From contig NZ_CP015510.2 of assembly GCF_001931755.2 (NCBI RefSeq), positions 496,001-560,000 of the forward strand: a stretch of DNA of 64,000 nt. Direction: 5' to 3'. The position numbers were made by a program, and so were the translations under genes. Shown here in pieces: positions 59,352 to 64,000 of the stretch. Every line of letters begins with the position of its first letter. Position 1 is the stretch's first letter. A model generated the notes under the pieces. It worked only from the letters and a program-made list of their open reading frames with translations, did no database searches and was not told where the DNA came from. This DNA comes from Wolbachia endosymbiont of Folsomia candida (GTDB lineage: Bacteria; Pseudomonadota; Alphaproteobacteria; Rickettsiales; Anaplasmataceae).

Positions 59352-60224
59352 CTAATTCATCACTTCCAATACTTTTTTGCCAATTATAGCTGGAGTCTCC
59401 GCAACTACAATACCAGCACTTTTCATAACCTCTAGCTTTGCATCAGCACTTCCTCCGCTAGCAGAGATAATCGCTCCAGCGTGCCCCATGCGTCTACCTG
59501 GAGGTGCTGTTTGACCTGCTACGAATCCAACTATTGGCTTTTTAGTTTTTTCTGTCTTTACAAAATGCGACACATCTTCTTCTTCGTTTCCACCTATTTC
59601 ACCAATAACCACAATTCCATGAGTATCGTCATCTTTTAGAAATAGTTCCATGCAGTCAACAAATGTCATGCCGTGAACAGGATCCCCACCAATTCCAATG
59701 CATGTAGATTGACCAAGACCAACAGCAGTTGTTTGTGCTACAGCTTCATAAGTTAAAGTTCCAGAACGAGACATAATCCCTATGTGTCCACGCTTATGAA
59801 TATGACCTGGCATAATCCCTATTTTGCATTCTTCAGGTGTAATAATTCCAGGACAGTTAGGACCAATTAATCGACTTTTTGAGCCAATGAGTGCACGCTT
59901 AACTTTCACCATATCAAGTATAGGAATGCCCTCTGTGATGCAGACTATCAACTCTATTTTTGCATCTATTGCTTCAAGTATCGCATCTGCAGCAAATTTA
60001 GCTGGCACATATATAACTGTAGCATTTGCATCGGTTTTTTCTTTAGCTTCTGCTACAGTGTTAAAAACTGGAAGATTCAGATGAGTGCTACCACCCTTTC
60101 CTGGTGTTACACCTCCTACCATTTTTGTTCCGTAGTCAATTGCTTGCTCTGAATGAAATGTACCTTGTGCACCAGTAAAACCCTGGCATATTAATCTTGT
60201 ATCTTTGTTTACTAAAACGGACAT
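59352..60224 (-). CDS. sucD: Succinyl-CoA synthetase alpha subunit
   Basis: 290 residues. It is the nucleotide/CoA-binding subunit that makes ATP or GTP from succinyl-CoA. The CoA-binding start is [20 protein letters not shown], followed by [13 protein letters not shown], and the phosphohistidine lies in [11 protein letters not shown] (about residue 247). It follows sucC by 3 bp. The upstream sucA on the plus strand and sucCD on the minus strand converge on either side of the antigen gene. Confidence 0.98.
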   Translation of the reverse strand: MSVLVNKDTRLICQGFTGAQGTFHSEQAIDYGTKMVGGVTPGKGGSTHLNLPVFNTVAEAKEKTDANATVIYVPAKFAADAILEAIDAKIELIVCITEGIPILDMVKVKRALIGSKSRLIGPNCPGIITPEECKIGIMPGHIHKRGHIGIMSRSGTLTYEAVAQTTAVGLGQSTCIGIGGDPVHGMTFVDCMELFLKDDDTHGIVVIGEIGGNEEEDVSHFVKTEKTKKPIVGFVAGQTAPPGRRMGHAGAIISASGGSADAKLEVMKSAGIVVAETPAIIGKKVLEVMN

Positions 60225-60227
60225 ACT

Positions 60228-61388
60228 CTACTTCACCTCTTTTACTATCTTCTGTGCAGCTTCACCAAGCTCATCTGCAGCAATAATGTTTAACCCTGAT
60301 TTCTCTAAGATTTTTTTTCCTTCCTCAAAATTAGTACCTGACAATCTAACCACTAAAGGTACTTTGATGCTCATTTCTTTTGCAGCTTCAACAATACCAT
60401 TTGCAATAATGTCACAACGCATTATGCCACCAAATATGTTAACCAAAATGCCTTTTACGTTACTATCGGATAATATTATCTTAAATGCTTCGGTTACAGT
60501 CTCTTTACTTGCTCCACCGCCAACATCCAAAAAGTTAGCAGGCTCTGCTCCGTAGTACTTTATTATATCCATTGTTGCCATAGCAAGACCAGCACCGTTT
60601 ACCATGCAACCAATACTACCATCCATTTTGATATAACTGAGTCCATGCTTTGAAGCTTCCACTTCCTCTTTTACTTCTTCATCATAGTCACGAAGCTCCA
60701 CAATTTCTGGATGACGATATAAAGCATTGTCATCAAAATTCATCTTGGCATCCAGTGCAATAAAATCTCCAGAATTTGTTTCAACTAGAGGGTTAATTTC
60801 AATTTGGCTTGCATCAGTTGCAATAAATGCATCATATACATTCTTTGCAATGCTCGATATTTTTTCTATTTGCTCTGAATTCAGGCCAAAACTGCTACTC
60901 AATTTGCTGTTATCAAAGCTTGTAAAGCCAGCAGCAGGATCAACATCAAAATTTACAATTTTTGCAGGAGAATTCTTTGCCACTTCTTCAATATCCATTC
61001 CACCTTCTGAGGAAAATATGAATGTTGGCCTGCTTGATTTTGGATCAACTACTAGACTTAGGTAATACTCTTTTTTAATGCTTGAGCCTTCTTCAATGTA
61101 CACTTTTCTTACTTGCTGCCCGTTTGGTCCAGTTTGATGAGTAACCAAAGTTAACCCTAGCATACTTTCTGCAAATTTCCGAGCTTCTTCGGAAGATTTT
61201 GCAAGTTTGACACCGCCAGCTTTACCTCTTCCACCTGCATGGATTTGAGCTTTAACTACAAATATATCAGACTTTAACTGGTCTAGCTGAGCTTTCATCG
61301 CTTCCGAAAATGTAGCAAGAAAGCCCTTCGGCACTGGTACATTAAATTTATGCAAAATCTCTTTTGCTTGATATTCGTGAATATTCAT
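60228..61388 (-). CDS. sucC: Succinyl-CoA synthetase beta subunit
   Basis: 386 residues, the usual length. ATP-grasp subunit with [12 protein letters not shown] start, [47 protein letters not shown] and [25 protein letters not shown] (phosphate binding), LVVRLSGTN near the C-terminus. It precedes sucD in one operon with a 3-bp gap; rpsU starts 30 bp further out in the same direction, so the three genes may share a message. Confidence 0.98.
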   Translation of the reverse strand: MNIHEYQAKEILHKFNVPVPKGFLATFSEAMKAQLDQLKSDIFVVKAQIHAGGRGKAGGVKLAKSSEEARKFAESMLGLTLVTHQTGPNGQQVRKVYIEEGSSIKKEYYLSLVVDPKSSRPTFIFSSEGGMDIEEVAKNSPAKIVNFDVDPAAGFTSFDNSKLSSSFGLNSEQIEKISSIAKNVYDAFIATDASQIEINPLVETNSGDFIALDAKMNFDDNALYRHPEIVELRDYDEEVKEEVEASKHGLSYIKMDGSIGCMVNGAGLAMATMDIIKYYGAEPANFLDVGGGASKETVTEAFKIILSDSNVKGILVNIFGGIMRCDIIANGIVEAAKEMSIKVPLVVRLSGTNFEEGKKILEKSGLNIIAADELGEAAQKIVKEVK

Positions 61389-61418
61389 AAAATAACCAAT
61401 AATTAACTTAAGTAAAAA

Positions 61419-61619
61419 CTACCAACCGTAACGCTGCCTTCTGCACTGTTGCTGGTGCCTCTTTTTTCTAGCTTCAGCTTTTTTTTTAGCGTTTTTTTCT
61501 GATTTTTTTTCATGATACCGTTTTTTTATTTTTAAGCTTCTACCTTCCTTTTGAATTGTTTTTTTCAATACTGGAAGAGCTCTGTCTACATCACCATGAT
61601 GAACTGATACTTCAATCAA
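61419..61619 (-). CDS. rpsU: 30S ribosomal protein S21
   Basis: 66 residues, very basic, with the family pattern: IEVSVHHGDVDRALPVLKKTIQKEG followed by an Arg/Lys-rich helix (RYHEKKSEKNAKKKAEARKKRHQ). S21 sits near the anti-Shine-Dalgarno end of 16S rRNA. An unusual tail CRRQRYGW follows the helix. It is upstream of sucC in the same direction. Confidence 0.95.
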   Translation of the reverse strand: MIEVSVHHGDVDRALPVLKKTIQKEGRSLKIKKRYHEKKSEKNAKKKAEARKKRHQQQCRRQRYGW

Positions 61620-61758
61620 ATTCTATACCTCCTTCGGTCAAAGATCTATTTATAAATTAGAAAATTAACAGTGTCAATTATTTTATAAACTTGATAGTTG
61701 AGTTATAATATAATTGTACTGCTTTAAAAAACTCTCACACATGGAATCGTGCATTAAA

Positions 61759-61833
<75 letters not shown>

Positions 61834-61883
61834 CTTCTTTCATATGCTAACAATAATTCATAAAAAATGCAAGTTACATTTAT

Positions 61884-63965
61884 TTACCCAGCACTTCTGA
61901 TAGAATGACCTCGAGTTATTGTATCTAATTGCTTAATACTGTCTATTTCAATTTTTAATCCATCTTTTATGAATTCATTAGCTTGCTCTGTACTCATCGT
62001 AATTTTATATTTATTTTCCTGAGTACGTAATACATAGCTGCATTGCTCTGAATCTAAAACCTCAATGAATCTACTGCGATCATTTTCATCATGGAAAGTT
62101 ACACTAATACCACAGGTCTTCCCGTTATAACGCTCTACATCAATTTTTGGTTTATGACCATAACCTGCACCAATTATTTTTCTTATTGAGTGTTCTACTA
62201 TCATTTTTACTTCTCTCGGATTATTACTATCTGAGATAGGAATTGGCTCATAATTAGAAGAAACCACTTTAGTATAAACCGATTGACAGTCCAACTGATT
62301 TGCATATTCTTGATTATCTTTTTTTACTTTGGCAAAATACCTTTCGTATTCAGTTAATCCATCTTCTCCTTTTTCTTCCATCCTCTCTAAGAAATTTTCT
62401 ACTGACTCTTTTTTTGTTGGAATCGGAATTTTACGTATAAATGGAATTTGCTTTAATAATCTTTTAAAATAACCAAAACAAACAACTTTTGCATTCTCTG
62501 AAAATAGCTCCTTAAATTTCTCCACAGCATTACGTACATTTGCTGCTTCTGGCTTGTAATGCCCGCTATTGTTATCTATATATGTTATTTTACCATCTAT
62601 TACCTGAATCAAACCAGAACATATAATTGGTTTGCCACCTGCAAGCGTTGAATGACGATAAGCATACCCTTCTTTGCCGGCATTAATATGTTCATGGGTT
62701 ATTAATCTCCCATCAAGTGTAAGTACGTAAGCTACATAGCCTTTTTTTCCTTTACTTATTTTACCCGTTGTATCATATAACTTACCTTTTGAGTCGTATA
62801 ACTTTAAATCTCCATTTTCTTCACCAATGTATAAAGCATGTTCAGCTTGCTCATTTGGAGTAAAATACTTGACTTTAGTGTTAGTCCATGGAACTTTTCT
62901 TTCTTTAGTTCCAACCTCTGGAAATAAATTATAACGCGCAAAAAAATATGTAAATTTACTCTCTATCCAATGTAAAATTCTGTTTATTATACCAAAAATT
63001 TTTCTATTACCTAAATCGATAGATAACTGTTGCTCTTTTGGCACTCCAGGATATTCTGATGTGGTACCAGCTTTACCAAATTGTTTAGCAGCATATTTAA
63101 GTTTTTCTAGCCAATACTCTTGACGTCCTACTTTCTCATTCACAATTTCTTCGTTTATTGAAGCACCTGCTTGTGTCAATTTCGTCCCTGTTTCTCCTTC
63201 CAACGTTTTAACATTGGAACGCGCATCTATAACTTGCTCGGTTTCTGTTCCTCTCTCTAATATTCCAACATTGGCTATACCTTGCAAGGCAATATCTTGA
63301 GTTTGATTCAAAATTTCTCCATTTATCAAAATGTTTTTTTGCGCTAAATTAAGCTCCAAGTTTCCTTCTTTATCTACTTTTATTTTTTCTTTACAGGATT
63401 GACTTAATATTTTTACTACAGTACTATAAACCGCTCTTATGATTGACTCCAATGCTGGCAATGCTTTTATTAGTGAATCTACCCAATCTGGATGATATTT
63501 TTTTCCTTTATAGTAATTTATAGCCCTTTTTTTGTTTACCTCTATTTTGAAAGTGCTGGCACCTATAGTAAACTTTGTATAGTCTTTTTGCTCACTACTT
63601 ACATGATATCCAGCGGAAGCTCCACGTCCTCTTGCAGTACTCAACGCTTTATTTGATGCTACATTCATAGCTAGGATTGATGGATTCCATGTATTACTTT
63701 CAACTCTAAACAGACTACCTACATTAATTGTTGTATCGAGCATAACCATAACGTTAAACTTTACTTCGGACTTTATTGCTGGATTGTCATCATAATATCC
63801 AGGAATACCTTTGTTTACATTCTCTCTCTTGTCTTTTTTTCTCTTTATACTAGAATCCATAAAATCTGGAGTAACTATGTAAGCATTTTTACCTGTAATA
63901 GTCATAATCTGCTTGCCACTTGCAAATTCTGCAGTATAGCCACATCCATGTAGTTCAAATTTCAT
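61884..63965 (-). CDS. Large accessory protein with NSGHYKP domain (paralogue)
   Basis: 693 residues. About the last 400 residues share the module with the gene at 35166-36578: FTPNEQAEHALYI, VAYVLTLDGRLITHEH, YAYRHSTLAGGKPIICSGLI, THI-like TYIDNNSGHYKPEAANVRNAV, and the charged helical end. The first 270 residues are different: a beta-rich part with SGKQIMTITGKNAYIVTPDF and MLDTTINVGSLFRVESNTW, remotely reminiscent of a phage baseplate-type hub domain (weak, by eye), then a spacer with ILNQTQDIALQGI. No named family. A fusion or recombination origin of the N-terminus is likely. Confidence 0.8.
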   Translation of the reverse strand: MKFELHGCGYTAEFASGKQIMTITGKNAYIVTPDFMDSSIKRKKDKRENVNKGIPGYYDDNPAIKSEVKFNVMVMLDTTINVGSLFRVESNTWNPSILAMNVASNKALSTARGRGASAGYHVSSEQKDYTKFTIGASTFKIEVNKKRAINYYKGKKYHPDWVDSLIKALPALESIIRAVYSTVVKILSQSCKEKIKVDKEGNLELNLAQKNILINGEILNQTQDIALQGIANVGILERGTETEQVIDARSNVKTLEGETGTKLTQAGASINEEIVNEKVGRQEYWLEKLKYAAKQFGKAGTTSEYPGVPKEQQLSIDLGNRKIFGIINRILHWIESKFTYFFARYNLFPEVGTKERKVPWTNTKVKYFTPNEQAEHALYIGEENGDLKLYDSKGKLYDTTGKISKGKKGYVAYVLTLDGRLITHEHINAGKEGYAYRHSTLAGGKPIICSGLIQVIDGKITYIDNNSGHYKPEAANVRNAVEKFKELFSENAKVVCFGYFKRLLKQIPFIRKIPIPTKKESVENFLERMEEKGEDGLTEYERYFAKVKKDNQEYANQLDCQSVYTKVVSSNYEPIPISDSNNPREVKMIVEHSIRKIIGAGYGHKPKIDVERYNGKTCGISVTFHDENDRSRFIEVLDSEQCSYVLRTQENKYKITMSTEQANEFIKDGLKIEIDSIKQLDTITRGHSIRSAG

Positions 63966-64000
63966 AAGTTTAAATTCTTCACTATCTTTCCACTCTAATT

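Noticed and set aside
63966..64000. Possible gene beginning at the right edge
   Set aside because: Only 35 bases remain after the last start codon; nothing can be supported.

Overview
The window is from a Wolbachia endosymbiont (Alphaproteobacteria, Rickettsiales, Anaplasmataceae). The evidence is very AT-rich DNA, a Rickettsiales housekeeping set (PleD, NAD-glutamate dehydrogenase, SucA, SucCD, NrdB, TypA), many ankyrin-repeat genes, several insertion-sequence families, a Wsp/Msp2-like surface antigen and in-frame palindromic repeat elements. The insect-strain look (many ANK genes and IS copies) is an inference; the supergroup cannot be read from this stretch.

Layout. 1-6.7 kb: the 5' part of a giant coiled-coil protein gene on the minus strand that runs off the left edge. 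6.9-13.9 kb: coq7, then pleD, tatB and gdhB on the minus strand. 14-24 kb: an accessory zone with an ANK gene, a membrane-protein gene broken by an IS630 that is itself broken by an IS4, dcd, a two-part membrane protein, a SCO1-like gene, and an IS481 and an IS903-type IS5 inserted into one short palindromic repeat. 24-33.5 kb: rnhA-asmA, a GNAT, an ANK gene, plsC, xerD, hda and a PerM-type transporter. 33.6-40.6 kb: a phosphohexomutase carrying a palindromic element, a Wolbachia-type accessory protein, typA, a TenA-like gene and nrdB. 40.6-45.4 kb: a bamE-like lipoprotein and three consecutive ANK genes. 45.6-51.5 kb: atpG, pmbA, cspA, a DEAD-box-type helicase, a MidA-like methyltransferase and a small conserved pair. 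51.6-54.1 kb: two tandem DnaJ-ankyrin fusions. 54.1-64 kb: sucA, mtaB, a surface antigen with a palindromic element, sucD-sucC, rpsU, tRNA-Pro and a large paralogue of the 35-kb accessory protein.

How it works together. The core genes cover TCA-cycle flux (gdhB feeding 2-oxoglutarate, SucA, SucCD), ubiquinone synthesis and cytochrome oxidase assembly (Coq7, SCO1), nucleotide supply (NrdB, Dcd), DNA maintenance (XerD, Hda-like, RNase HI), translation (TypA, S21, MtaB, tRNA-Pro) and the envelope (BamE, PlsC, AsmA-like, surface antigen). Between them are probable host-interaction genes: the ANK proteins, most with paired C-terminal hydrophobic helices; the DnaJ-ANK pair; the giant coiled coil; and the two paralogous accessory proteins.

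The most striking signals are: the giant protein, whose repeat units come in two lengths differing by exactly one heptad and whose start appears out of frame; 144-bp palindromic elements inserted in frame in two unrelated genes, plus a shorter palindrome inside a third; a three-level nested insertion (IS4 in IS630 in a membrane-protein gene) that can be undone on paper to restore an open frame; and a TenA-like protein without its catalytic cysteine.
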